Source of the DNA: Achromobacter sp. Bel
GTDB taxonomy: Bacteria; Pseudomonadota; Gammaproteobacteria; Burkholderiales; Burkholderiaceae_B
Reading direction: 5' to 3'
Assembly: GCF_012928505.1 (NCBI RefSeq)
Contig: NZ_JABBJN010000011.1
Coordinates: 62,001-126,000 of the forward strand
Length of the DNA stretch: 64,000 bases
The notes beneath the pieces are model-generated. The model worked only from the letters and a program-made list of their open reading frames with translations, made no database searches and had not been told where the DNA came from. Within the stretch, counting starts at the first letter, position 1, and each line of letters starts with the position of its first letter. A program made the position numbers and the translations under genes. Below are positions 8,301 through 17,756 of the stretch, piece by piece.

Positions 8301-11300
8301 GGAACGATTGCGGCCCAGGGCGTGGATGGCGGCGGCAAGCTGACCTTGCAGGCCGACAAGGTGCGCATCATAGCGGCGGGCCAGGCGGCCGCATCAATCG
8401 CCGACGCGACGGAAAGCAAAGAATCCGTCCTGTCCGACGAGGCCTTCGGCATGGGGTTCTCGCAATACGAAGTGATCGGTTTCCATGGTCTGGAGGTCGC
8501 GGACGGGTCGCAAGTGCGGGTCACGATGCCGGTCCAGCGCCATGCTTCCGGCATACGCGCCATCCTGGACAAGTCGCAAGCCTTGCAAACCTTCACGCCC
8601 GAGCTCTACCAGGAGAATCCGGTTGAAAACCATCTGACGCAACGCAAGGGCGCCAGCCTGCGACTGCAAGCGGGGTCCCAGTTGTCGACCGCCGCCGATC
8701 TGGCGACCACGGTTCTGCGCGTGGGCAGCGGAGCCCTCGTCGAGGTGGATCCGGGGCAAAAGATCGATCTGGCCGGCGTCGGGCAGATCACCCTCAATGG
8801 CACATTCAATGCGTGGGGCGGCGCCATCACTGTCCAGGCAATACGGCCTGGTTCGACGGACGACGCCATCGCGGCCGGGCATGGCCGATCCATTTGGTTG
8901 GGCGAAACGGCCGTGCTGGACGTCGCGGGCCGCGCCGCCACGGCCTTCAATCACAACGGCCAGGCATACGGCCGCGTGCAGGACGGCGGCAGCATCGTAT
9001 TGGGCGGCCAGGTGAACGTGTCGCTGGGCGTCGCCCCATCGCCCGACCTGTTCATCGTCTCGCGACCCGGCAGCCGCCTGGAGGCGTCGGGCAGCGCCGC
9101 CACGTTACTGGTCAACGGTGCGCCGACGATGTTGGCCGGCGCTGGCGGCAGCATCACTCTCGGTTCCAGCAACGGCCTGTACCTGGATGGCCGCATGACC
9201 GCCCTCGCGGGCGGCGCCGGCGCGCCCGGCGGCACCTTGTCTATCGGCCTGGATGCGCCGGTCTATCGCACAGCGGCGATGACCCCCCGCGTGAACCAAG
9301 GACGCGACCTGCTCCTGTCGCAACAGGCCCTGCCCGACGAACTTGCCGGCTTTGCCGACCCGGAGACCGCCGCCGACGCGCTGGTGTATGGGCGCGGCGC
9401 CCTCAGTGTCGCGCAAGTGGAGGACGGAGGTTTCGGCAGTCTGAACCTGCTGAGCAATGGCGCCATCAGCTTCGCGGGCGACGTCGACCTGCGCATGGGT
9501 CAAAGCCTGCGCCTGTTCAGCACGTCGCTCAACATGACGGAAGCCGCAGCCTCAACTGCCCGGGTGCAGCTGGCCGCCCCCTATGTGATGCTGGCCGGGG
9601 CCACCGACAACGGCGCGCCCGACTTGTACACGCGCCCGACATCCTCGCGCCCCCCCTCTACCCGCGTCAGCGAATCCACCTTCATCACGGATGCCGGCTT
9701 CATCGATATCCGCGACCTGGTACAGCTGGGCGCGCTGACCACGCAACAGGCGCCGAACGGCGATGTCAGCTATGTCGGCACGGGTTTCACGCATACCGAC
9801 CTGCGCAGCCAGAGCGACATCCGTGTGCTGGGCGGCCGGGGCACGCAGGTCGCGCTGGCGAACCAGCCCTACACCACGCAGCTTGCTGCCCCGGGCAATC
9901 TCAGCCTGACCGCCGCGCAGATCTATCCGGACACTGGAGCGGTGACGCGGATCGTGGCCGGTCCGAACGGCATGCGCGACGGCGTCATCGGCTATGAAGC
10001 GGACCGCACGCTTACCATCCGCCGCAATAGCGACGCCCTTCCCCCTCTTCCGTACAGCGCGTTCGGCAAGCTGCGCTTAGCCGCCGACATCATCGACCAG
10101 GGCGGCGTGGTGCGCGCGCCGCTCGGAATGCTGGAAGTGGGGGTCGCGGATACCACCGGCACCACCTCCCGCGTCAATCTGCTGCCAGGCAGCGTCACGT
10201 CCGTCAGTGGCCGGGGGCTGGTCATGCCCTATGGCGGCACCGTAGACGGCGTGACCTATCAATACGCCGGGCAGAATATCGTGTTGAACGGCGCAGGCGC
10301 CGCCACGATCGGCGGCGAATTGAGCAGTGGCATCCAACTGGCTGGCGAAGAGGTTCGGGTGGACGGCAACGCCATGCTGGACCTTTCCGGCGGCGGCCGC
10401 TTGCTGGGGGCCGGCTTTGTGACGGGACGGGGCGGTTCCACCGACGCCCGATTCAACCCGCTGGTGCAGATCAACGCCAAGGGCGCGGGCTTCACCCTGC
10501 CGGGTCTGGCCACCAATCCCGTCTACGCGCTGGTGCCCGGCGTGCAGGCTCCCGTGGCGCCCACCACGCCCGACGGACACCAGACCTTGCCGCAAATCGG
10601 GCAACAAGTCACGATCGGAAACGGCGTGCCCGGCCTGCCCGCCGGAACCTATACGCTGATGCCCTCCACCTATGCCCTGATGCCGGGCGCGTTCCGCGTG
10701 GAGGTCAACGGCCTGGCGTCGGGCGCCCCCGCTTCGGGCGCGATACCGCTGCGCAACGGCTCCTGGTCCATCGCGGGCAACGTCGGTACGGCCGGCACGA
10801 ACCTCGCCACGGCGGCGCCCCAACAGTTGTTGGTCACGTCCGGCGAGGTCCTGCGCCAGTACTCGCAATACAACGAGATGGACTACGCAGCCTTCGTGCA
10901 GGCCGACGGCGTGCGCCGCGGCGTTCCGCGCGCCATGCTGCCCGCGGACGCGCGCACATTGCGGGCTTATCTGGCAAGCGGCGCCGAGGGTCAGGCCTTT
11001 TCGTTTGCGGGTCAGGTCGACTTTTCCGCCGCCACAGCCGGCTACGGCGGCACGTTCGCCGTCTCGTCCAGCGATACCAAGGCGGAGCATCTCGAGGTCA
11101 CCGCCCCGGGCGCGGGGCGCAGCGCAGGCTTCGAGGGATTATCCCTGGATTCCGGCCAGCTCAGCGCGCTTGGCGCGCCCCGCCTCGTGCTGGGCGCCGT
11201 ACCCTATGTGGACTACACCAGCAACAGCAATACCGTCGACTTCGGCTACGCCCGCACCCACTTCTCATCCATAGCGCTGCGCGAGGGCGCGTCACTCTCA

Positions 11301-14300
11301 GCGGCCGAAGTCTTCCTGGTGACCAGCGGCCTGACCACCGGCATCACCGTGGAACGCGGGGCATCCATCAACACCATCGGTCGCGGCAAGGCGCCTTTTG
11401 ATTCCACTGCCGGCTACACCTATGGGGCATCCGCCAGCAGTTTCCTGGCGTTGTCCAACGGTTGGATCAACATGCTCCCGCCCACCGCGGATCAGGAACC
11501 CAAAGGCGCCGGCCCTATCCGCATCGGCGTCTGCGGTGTTACCTGCGCCGGCGAATCCCTGCTGTACACCGAGGGCACGCTAGCCGCCGTCACCAACAAG
11601 ACCTTCGACCTGGGCAGCGCCGCCAGCTACGGCGCGCGCTACCTGACGCTGGCGGTAGGCGCCGTCAACGCCGGCAGCGAACAGGCCCTGGCGGCAGCAG
11701 CCGCGCGCGGCGCGCTTGGCGCAGGGCTTAGCCTGGACCAGACGCTGCTGAATCGCCTGATGGCCGGCGACCAGCGCTTCGGCGCGCCGGCGCTCGAGAT
11801 GCTGACCCTGGCCGTCAGCGACTCGTTCAACTTCTTCGAAACCGTCACGCTGGACACGACCGATCCCGCCACCGGCAAATCGCGCCTGCAAACGCTGGCT
11901 CTGACGGCCCCGGCCATCTACGGCTATGGCCAAACGGGTGACGTGGCCACGCTGCGCGCGGGCAACCTGATCTGGAACGGATCGGTCACGCCGCCCGTCG
12001 GCGTAATCGATAACGGGGCGGGCACCGGCAGCGGCACGCTGAATATCCAGGCCGAGCGCATCGAGTTCGGCTACGGCCCCTACACCCAACCGCTGGCCGA
12101 CCGGGACAATGCCCGCCTGGCCCTGGGCTTTGCCGACGTCAACCTGACCGCCAGCGACCGCATCACCGCCAATCATCAAGGCAGCCTGGCCGTGTACCAG
12201 TCCCGGGGCGCTTTCGATTCCGCCTCTGGTTGGCGCTACAGCGGTGGCACATTGAACATGGAGGCTCCCCTTCTGACGGGTGAATCCGGCTCCATCAATC
12301 GAGTCAAGGCCGGCACCGCGATCAACTTCAGCAGTCCGCTGGCAGTGGCATCCGTTCCCCAGGGGCTCGGGATGGGCGCGGAACTGGCGCTGGACGCCGG
12401 CACGCTGAATATCAACGGCCGCATCACCCTGCCTACGGGCAAGCTGAGCGCAATCGCGGACAACGCCTTGATCCTGGGTCCCGGCGCGCAGCTGGACGTT
12501 GCTGGCCGGCCCGTGCCATTCGAAGACATCACAAAATACAGTTGGGGAGGCGACGTCAGCCTCCACAGCCGGCAAGGCGACATCACGCAAGCGGCGGGCA
12601 GCATCATCGACCTCTCCGCCCAATTCAACCGAGCCGGGCGCCTGACCGCCGTGGCGCTGGCCGACGACGCTGGCCGCGTGGACCTGCAAGGCCGCATTCT
12701 GGGCATGGCTTCGGGCAGCTACGACGCGGGCGGCACCCTGGTCCCCTACGCCTTCGGCGAAGTGGATATCCGAGCGCAGCAAGTGGACTTCGCGGCGCTG
12801 AATCAACGCCTGAACGAGGGCCAGGTGTTTGGCGGCCGTAGCCTTCAGCTCAAGCGCGGCAACCTTGCCATCGGCGACGAGGTACGCGCCCGAAATGTGA
12901 ATATCTCGGTCGATGGCGGCAGCCTGACCGTGACCGGCCGCATTGATGCCAGTGGCGACGGTGTCGGCAGCATCCGACTGGCCGCGCGCGATGGACTGCG
13001 CCTGGCGTCCACCGCCACGCTGGATGCGCATAGCGCAACGCTGCGCGTGGACAGCTACGGCAAGATCATTGACGCGCCCAACCGCGCCATCGTGGAACTG
13101 AATTCGGGCAATGGCCAGTTGCAGATGGACGCAGGCGCGGTCATCGATTTGCGCGCCGGCACGGAGGCGCCCCGCAATGACGGCCTGCCGCGAGGCACGC
13201 TGGCGCTGAATGCGCCACGTCTGGGCGGTGCGACCGGCGGCGACATCAACATCGATGCGCGCGGGCCGCTGGACATCCGCGGCGCGCGCAGCATCGCGGT
13301 CAACGGGGTCTGGATCTATACGGACGCAACACCCGGGACCGAAACCACGGCGGACGGCGAGCCCTACCAGGTCATCGACCAGGCCTACCTGAACCGCCTG
13401 CACGGCGACAGCGTCGAATTCATCGACCGGGCCCTGTCCAACGGCAACCTGGTCAACGGCAAGCTGGCCGGCCTCCTCGCCTATGGCGACGCCCTGCACC
13501 TGCGCCCCGGCGTCGAGATCCGCAGCGCCACCGCGGAGGGCAACCTGGTGGTGCAAGGCGATCTGGACCTGTCCGGCTTCCGCTATGCCAGCCTGAACCC
13601 GCATACGCCGCTGCGGCCGGGCGCCTATGGCTCGGGGGAGGTAGGCAATCTGGTCATCCGTGCAGGCGGGGACTTGCAGATCCACGGCAGCATCAACGAC
13701 GGCTTCGCCCCGCCTCCGGAGGTCAAGCAGGACTTGAACGGCTGGCGCCTGCTGCCGGGCCGGGACTTCACCGGTGGCGACATGATCACGCCCCATGCCG
13801 GCGTGGTGCTGGCCGCCGGTACTGCGTTCCCGGTCGGCGCCATCCTGAATTACGACTTGATGCTGCAAGGCGGCATGCTTGCCGAACATTCCGTATTGCC
13901 CGTTACTGCCCCATTGGCCCTGGAGTTGATACTTCCCGCCGGCACCGTGCTATCGGCACCCATCTTCAACCCGGACGGCACGGTGGCGCACGCTGCCGGC
14001 ACCGTGCTGCACCAAGCGCTGACACTGCCCCCCGGCATGGCCCTGGCGGCAGGCACGCGCTTATCAAGTAGCGCCTTCCTTGGCGCCGTCACCTGGCCTG
14101 CCGGCATTCCACTGCCCGCCAACGCGAACCTGGCCGCCGCGGTCACCCTGCCGCGCGGCGCGCTGATCCCGTCGGGCACGAACGTGAAACTGGAGCCAGG
14201 AGTGGAATACGTCGATCTGCGTCCCGTGGTCGACGGCGCCCAGGGCCAGGTGTGGGCCGTGGCGCCCATGCTGCCTGAAGGTTCGCAATCCTGGTCTCTG

Positions 14301-17300
14301 CGGCTTGCGGGCGGCGCTGATCTGGGCGCGGCCGATACACGCATCACGCAGTACGCCACGAAGGTCGGGCTTCAGCGTGGGGACCTGGTGCTGGCCGACA
14401 GCCACTACGGCATGTATGGCTTTGATGGCCCCGGCAACTTCGTCTGGACGCAGTTGGTCGCCGACGACCTCGGCATGCCGGAGTTGGTGGGGCAGGTCAT
14501 GGAGGACGATTTCATCCGCGACATGTTCGGCTATCCGAGTGCCGGCGCCCTGTGCGCGGACGTCCCAGAGTATTGCGCCGCAAGCGGCGCGAACAACTAC
14601 ATTCCCGCGCCTGCCACCCCGCGCTTCAGCGTGCTGCGTACCGGCACCGGCGACCTGGATCTGCTGGCGGGTGGCAGCTTGCGCATGCAGTCGCTCTATG
14701 GCGTCTACACCGCGGGCACGTCATCCACTGGCACTTACGAGGGCGACCCCTACAACCAACCGCGCCTGATTAATCCCGACGGCACGGTGCTGCGCGACCC
14801 GAGCAAGGGCTTCGAAGCCTTTGTGGACGGCGGGCCGCAAAGCGTCTACCGGGCCTGGTATCCGGATGGAGGCGGCAACCTGACGCTGCGTGCCGGCGTC
14901 AGCCTGACCGGCGATCTGATGACGGCATCCCTGGCTTCATTCGGGCGGCCAGTCACTCGCTCGACCGGATACTCCTCCGACCTGGTCGGAAACTGGCTAT
15001 GGCGCCAGGGCAGCGGCGACGCGGCGATAGGCCAGGCGCAGCCCACCGCATGGTGGCTGAACTTCGGCACCTATACCTCAAGCGCGCCAGACCAAGCCGA
15101 TGAATTGCGCGGCTTCACCGGCTTCGGCACGCTGGGCGGCGGCAACCTGGACATCGACGTGCGCGGCGACGCCGGCATCATCACCTCGCATCCCATCAGT
15201 TTCCAGGAACGCCAGATCAACCCGCGCAGCCAGGCCTTGACGCTGGCCGTGGCCAGCACGGGCCGCGTGATGGCCGACGGCACGTTGGCGCTGACCGGTG
15301 GCGGCGACATCATCCTGCGGGTCGGCGGCAGCTTGAACCCTGCGCTGCCCAGCTTCTATGAAGCCCCGGGCGCGGTCACCAACCTGCGCGGCCAGACGCT
15401 GCTGCAAGCCGCCTCGATGGGCCGAATGGACCCGATCTACAACATTCGGGCGGCACGCGACACGCGCGCGCTGGACCGCTTCCAGGCAAGCACCTACGAG
15501 CCTGCGGGGGCGTTGACGCTGACGCCGGGAGACAGCGCCTTCCAGCTGCAAACCCTGGGCGCCCTCGTCATCCAGACCGCCAGGGACCCCGGCCGCTTCC
15601 TCCTGCCCGTGTCCATGCCGTACACGCAGGCTGACGGTACGCTGGGCGTTTACGGATCCAACAGTTGGTTTTCGCTATGGACGCCCAATACCGCCATCGA
15701 CCTGTTCAGCGCGGGCGGCGACGTGGCGCCGGTATTCAGGGCCGGCATCGACAATGATGGCATCGTTATCTACCCGTCGCAGTTCTCAGCAGTCGCCGCT
15801 CAAGGAGATATCCGGTACGACAATCCGGTCGCCCTCGCGCCCGGCGCCCTGTCCCGCCTGGACCTGCTGGCCGGTCAATCCATTTATGGCGGCGACGCCC
15901 CCTTTGGACGCACCAGCGCCGATCCCGGCGCGTTGGCATCCATCGACCGGCCGGCCTTTGCAGGAAAGGTGAAGGCCGCCCAAAGCAGCAGCATCGTCTG
16001 GGGTCCCACCAACCTGTCACCTGACGGCGGCTATCGGGACAACGTATTGTTCGCCTTCGGGCCGTTGACGGCCGCCACGTCGAGTGTCATGGCGCCATCG
16101 CGCTTTTATGCGAAGGACGGCGACCTTGTCGGCGTCAGCAGCGGCCGGCATATTCGGCTGGCGAACAACGGCAATGTCCTGACCGGCACGGAATGGTATG
16201 TCGCGGGCGGCCCGGTGCGCATGATCGCCGGCCGGGACATCGTCGGCAGCGGCAGCCCGCTAGGGTCGGCCGATTCCCTATCCGGCCCGATCCCGTATCA
16301 ATACACCGACAATCTTCTCGTGCATGGTGACGCGAACGATGTGTCCGTGGTGCAAGCCGGCCGCGACATCCTTTACGGCAGCTTCACCGTTGCCGGCCCC
16401 GGCACGCTGGAAATCAGCGCGGGCCGCAACATCCTGATGGAAGACAAGGCCACCGTCGTCAGCCTGGGCCCTGTCGTGACGGGCGATACCCGTCCAGGCG
16501 CCAGCATCGTGCTGCAAGCCGGGCTGGGTGCGCAGGGCGGCGATTACGCCGGCTTGCTGCGGCACTACCTCGATGCGGGCAGCGCCGATCCCGCCCTGCC
16601 GCTGACCGACCAAGGCAAGCCTTTCAAGACTTATGAAGCCGAACTGCTGCTTTGGCTGACGCAGGCCTATGGATTTACCGGCAGCATGGACGACGCCCGC
16701 GCCTTTTTCGATGCGCTGCCGCCAGCGCAGCAGCGCGTGTTCGCGCGTCAGGTCTACTTCGCCGAACTGCGTGCCGGCGGCCGCGAATTCAACGACCGGA
16801 CCAGCCCACGCGAAGGCAGCTACTTGCGCGGCCGGCAAGCCATTGCCGCGCTGTTCCCGTCCCTGAGCACCGCCGGGCAGACGCAACGCTACGAAGGCAG
16901 CATCACCCTGTACGGAGGTGCCGGCCTGCAAACCCGCAGCGGCGGCAACGTCCAGGTTCTGACGCCCGGCGGAGCGCAGGTCTACGGCGTGGAAGGCGCG
17001 GCGCCGCCCGCCACCGCGGGTGTGCTCACCCAAGGCAGCGGCGACATCCAGCTATATGCCCAGGACAGCATTCTGCTGGGACAGAGCCGCGTCATGACGA
17101 CTTTCGGCGGTGACATCCTGGCGTGGTCCGCGCAAGGCGACATTAACGCCGGGCGCGGTTCCAAGACCACGGTGGTCTACACCCCGCCCCGCCGACTATA
17201 CGACAGCGTAGGCAACATCACGCTGTCGTCCGCCGCGCCGTCCAGCGGCGCCGGCATTGCCACCCTGGCGCCGTTAGCAGAAGTGCCCGCCGGCGACGTG

Positions 17301-17756
17301 GACCTTTACGCACCGCTGGGCACCATTGATGCAGGGGAAGCTGGCATCCGCGTGTCGGGCAACGTCAATATCGCTGCGCAATCCGTGCTGAACGCCGCAA
17401 ACATCAAGACGCAAGGAGACAGCGTCGGCATCCCGCTGGCCGCAACCGTCAACACCGGCGCGCTCACGTCAGCCAGCACGGCGGCGACCTCGGCGGTCAA
17501 CGCAGCACAGGAATCCGTACAACGCAGCCAGGACAGGGCGCGTCAGAACCAGCCCTCCATCATCAACGTGCAGATTCTGGGCTTTGGGGAGGAGCCGGTA
17601 TCTGGCGGTGCGCCACCACTCCAACGGGACAGCCGAGTCGATAACGCCTCGGCGTATCGACCGAACAACATGGTGCAGGTCGTCGGCGACGGAGCGCTTA
17701 CGGCAGCGCAACTTGAAAAGTTGAGCAGTGAGGAAAGGATGGCGTTCGGACTGTAG
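5373..17756 (+). CDS. giant filamentous haemagglutinin-like exoprotein (TPS domain, DUF3739)
   Basis: A 4,127-residue secreted adhesin. ATG 5373 is preferred over an upstream TTG. A long N-terminus ends in a signal segment (LSQALAALAIAGSASGVAQA, cleavage after AQA near residue 58). Residues ~85-140 are an Ala/Gln-rich, probably helical stretch (QQAQSRQQLQKSLDNLN). Residues ~165-400 are the TPS/haemagglutination domain, with ILNWDTFNVGRNTTVQF and NQNGVIFGGASQVNARNL. Then follow thousands of residues of beta-helix repeats (GGxxxLxAGxxIDLSG type). A hydrophobic AGT-rich repeat block lies near 13795-14215. The C-terminus (DLYAPLGTIDAGEAGIRVSG onward) matches DUF3739 of the FhaB-like family. TPS exoproteins are normally secreted by a TpsB barrel; none is encoded nearby. 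Its position after STN-sigma-FecR suggests control by that cassette. Confidence 0.9.
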   Translation: MSSSTSATPFATSRSHYLPAPTGSRQHGAAPSWHLSPLSQALAALAIAGSASGVAQAQTRAFSPGWFADKNAVQSTAQRTGRMPDGSMAGIGNGARQQAQSRQQLQKSLDNLNRTAAAVAAQQAAQAAARAAAAANDANVPDGRTEGGLWEAQGELAKWQGATAATSSSSGGRHTVTIEQTQPRAILNWDTFNVGRNTTVQFKQGASDAVLNRVVGASAKPSQIQGAIKADGTVLVVNQNGVIFGGASQVNARNLVAAAATITDGQFREKGLFVDTDGTQPTFKDALGSVQVQAGARIATAVPTTATKGGGYVLLLGSDVHNAGALTTPRGQSVLAAGDDFVIRRGYGTDGNPKSTTSGVEISATLKTGSQAGEVRNTGLISAPVGDITMTGHAVRQDGVLVATTDIGARGAIHLLNRSSDAAGSVTLGAGSVTAVLLEASAVTGLDSQRQAAIKTLDGSATNKATGAFDNLSTVADRMDLSRIEVVTGDLASFQGGSTALATGGQIVVSAKRQAVLESGAELDVSGAIGVNVSMESNNLQINVQGNEQRDAPVNRDSKLLNNSDVWVDRRTLVKIAGGANGSSGDRWYTSGGLLEVGGYLATSERGAGEWLAQGGTATFTGGELVTKAGSDINLSGGTLDVQAGNIRQSWLRGADGRLYEVSRAPGDLLYTGLYQGYEQTHARWGDKATRRFYNLLLAPKTRFEDGYTVGRDAGQLIVSTGAAQLAGTLTGEVYQGARQVEAPQRDIDGYYQSQTAVARRAQLTVGSYTPIFDADANMLAWTLGGVAKQVTAGTGDAGDDEIRLDAAWLNAANLGAIRLAGTERIVVDQPLRSAPGANVVLYAPQVDINAGISAAGGRILAGNLIKQWNANGRNEDTPVLAPADRPTGVAVSAGAVLDTGGLWTNLLANPAASGALAYRQGGSVSLRSTQGVTLAAGSALDVSGGGAVLANGKTLGGKGGDVTLAAGFDAALRHEGTIAAQGVDGGGKLTLQADKVRIIAAGQAAASIADATESKESVLSDEAFGMGFSQYEVIGFHGLEVADGSQVRVTMPVQRHASGIRAILDKSQALQTFTPELYQENPVENHLTQRKGASLRLQAGSQLSTAADLATTVLRVGSGALVEVDPGQKIDLAGVGQITLNGTFNAWGGAITVQAIRPGSTDDAIAAGHGRSIWLGETAVLDVAGRAATAFNHNGQAYGRVQDGGSIVLGGQVNVSLGVAPSPDLFIVSRPGSRLEASGSAATLLVNGAPTMLAGAGGSITLGSSNGLYLDGRMTALAGGAGAPGGTLSIGLDAPVYRTAAMTPRVNQGRDLLLSQQALPDELAGFADPETAADALVYGRGALSVAQVEDGGFGSLNLLSNGAISFAGDVDLRMGQSLRLFSTSLNMTEAAASTARVQLAAPYVMLAGATDNGAPDLYTRPTSSRPPSTRVSESTFITDAGFIDIRDLVQLGALTTQQAPNGDVSYVGTGFTHTDLRSQSDIRVLGGRGTQVALANQPYTTQLAAPGNLSLTAAQIYPDTGAVTRIVAGPNGMRDGVIGYEADRTLTIRRNSDALPPLPYSAFGKLRLAADIIDQGGVVRAPLGMLEVGVADTTGTTSRVNLLPGSVTSVSGRGLVMPYGGTVDGVTYQYAGQNIVLNGAGAATIGGELSSGIQLAGEEVRVDGNAMLDLSGGGRLLGAGFVTGRGGSTDARFNPLVQINAKGAGFTLPGLATNPVYALVPGVQAPVAPTTPDGHQTLPQIGQQVTIGNGVPGLPAGTYTLMPSTYALMPGAFRVEVNGLASGAPASGAIPLRNGSWSIAGNVGTAGTNLATAAPQQLLVTSGEVLRQYSQYNEMDYAAFVQADGVRRGVPRAMLPADARTLRAYLASGAEGQAFSFAGQVDFSAATAGYGGTFAVSSSDTKAEHLEVTAPGAGRSAGFEGLSLDSGQLSALGAPRLVLGAVPYVDYTSNSNTVDFGYARTHFSSIALREGASLSAAEVFLVTSGLTTGITVERGASINTIGRGKAPFDSTAGYTYGASASSFLALSNGWINMLPPTADQEPKGAGPIRIGVCGVTCAGESLLYTEGTLAAVTNKTFDLGSAASYGARYLTLAVGAVNAGSEQALAAAAARGALGAGLSLDQTLLNRLMAGDQRFGAPALEMLTLAVSDSFNFFETVTLDTTDPATGKSRLQTLALTAPAIYGYGQTGDVATLRAGNLIWNGSVTPPVGVIDNGAGTGSGTLNIQAERIEFGYGPYTQPLADRDNARLALGFADVNLTASDRITANHQGSLAVYQSRGAFDSASGWRYSGGTLNMEAPLLTGESGSINRVKAGTAINFSSPLAVASVPQGLGMGAELALDAGTLNINGRITLPTGKLSAIADNALILGPGAQLDVAGRPVPFEDITKYSWGGDVSLHSRQGDITQAAGSIIDLSAQFNRAGRLTAVALADDAGRVDLQGRILGMASGSYDAGGTLVPYAFGEVDIRAQQVDFAALNQRLNEGQVFGGRSLQLKRGNLAIGDEVRARNVNISVDGGSLTVTGRIDASGDGVGSIRLAARDGLRLASTATLDAHSATLRVDSYGKIIDAPNRAIVELNSGNGQLQMDAGAVIDLRAGTEAPRNDGLPRGTLALNAPRLGGATGGDINIDARGPLDIRGARSIAVNGVWIYTDATPGTETTADGEPYQVIDQAYLNRLHGDSVEFIDRALSNGNLVNGKLAGLLAYGDALHLRPGVEIRSATAEGNLVVQGDLDLSGFRYASLNPHTPLRPGAYGSGEVGNLVIRAGGDLQIHGSINDGFAPPPEVKQDLNGWRLLPGRDFTGGDMITPHAGVVLAAGTAFPVGAILNYDLMLQGGMLAEHSVLPVTAPLALELILPAGTVLSAPIFNPDGTVAHAAGTVLHQALTLPPGMALAAGTRLSSSAFLGAVTWPAGIPLPANANLAAAVTLPRGALIPSGTNVKLEPGVEYVDLRPVVDGAQGQVWAVAPMLPEGSQSWSLRLAGGADLGAADTRITQYATKVGLQRGDLVLADSHYGMYGFDGPGNFVWTQLVADDLGMPELVGQVMEDDFIRDMFGYPSAGALCADVPEYCAASGANNYIPAPATPRFSVLRTGTGDLDLLAGGSLRMQSLYGVYTAGTSSTGTYEGDPYNQPRLINPDGTVLRDPSKGFEAFVDGGPQSVYRAWYPDGGGNLTLRAGVSLTGDLMTASLASFGRPVTRSTGYSSDLVGNWLWRQGSGDAAIGQAQPTAWWLNFGTYTSSAPDQADELRGFTGFGTLGGGNLDIDVRGDAGIITSHPISFQERQINPRSQALTLAVASTGRVMADGTLALTGGGDIILRVGGSLNPALPSFYEAPGAVTNLRGQTLLQAASMGRMDPIYNIRAARDTRALDRFQASTYEPAGALTLTPGDSAFQLQTLGALVIQTARDPGRFLLPVSMPYTQADGTLGVYGSNSWFSLWTPNTAIDLFSAGGDVAPVFRAGIDNDGIVIYPSQFSAVAAQGDIRYDNPVALAPGALSRLDLLAGQSIYGGDAPFGRTSADPGALASIDRPAFAGKVKAAQSSSIVWGPTNLSPDGGYRDNVLFAFGPLTAATSSVMAPSRFYAKDGDLVGVSSGRHIRLANNGNVLTGTEWYVAGGPVRMIAGRDIVGSGSPLGSADSLSGPIPYQYTDNLLVHGDANDVSVVQAGRDILYGSFTVAGPGTLEISAGRNILMEDKATVVSLGPVVTGDTRPGASIVLQAGLGAQGGDYAGLLRHYLDAGSADPALPLTDQGKPFKTYEAELLLWLTQAYGFTGSMDDARAFFDALPPAQQRVFARQVYFAELRAGGREFNDRTSPREGSYLRGRQAIAALFPSLSTAGQTQRYEGSITLYGGAGLQTRSGGNVQVLTPGGAQVYGVEGAAPPATAGVLTQGSGDIQLYAQDSILLGQSRVMTTFGGDILAWSAQGDINAGRGSKTTVVYTPPRRLYDSVGNITLSSAAPSSGAGIATLAPLAEVPAGDVDLYAPLGTIDAGEAGIRVSGNVNIAAQSVLNAANIKTQGDSVGIPLAATVNTGALTSASTAATSAVNAAQESVQRSQDRARQNQPSIINVQILGFGEEPVSGGAPPLQRDSRVDNASAYRPNNMVQVVGDGALTAAQLEKLSSEERMAFGL
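13795..14215 (+). repeat. AGT-type imperfect repeats inside the exoprotein
   Basis: Within the giant exoprotein, about 140 residues carry repeated (A/P)AGTxL units (AAGTAF, PAGTVL, AAGTVL, AAGTRL, PSGTNV) separated by roughly 20-40 residues, with alternating short hydrophobic strands and Pro-Gly turns. This differs from the Asn/Gly/Asp-rich beta-helix on both sides and may be an inserted solenoid or a hinge. The period is imperfect and was judged by eye. Confidence 0.5.

Noticed and set aside
11580-13889. 769-codon open frame on the minus strand inside the haemagglutinin gene
   Set aside because: Antisense to a long conserved repeat protein; composition (Val/Gln/His/Arg) mirrors the sense repeats and no start context or domain is visible.
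5373-17756. CRISPR-like or tandem DNA repeats in the giant gene
   Set aside because: The repetition is at protein level (beta-helix turns) and imperfect; there are no constant repeats with unique spacers.
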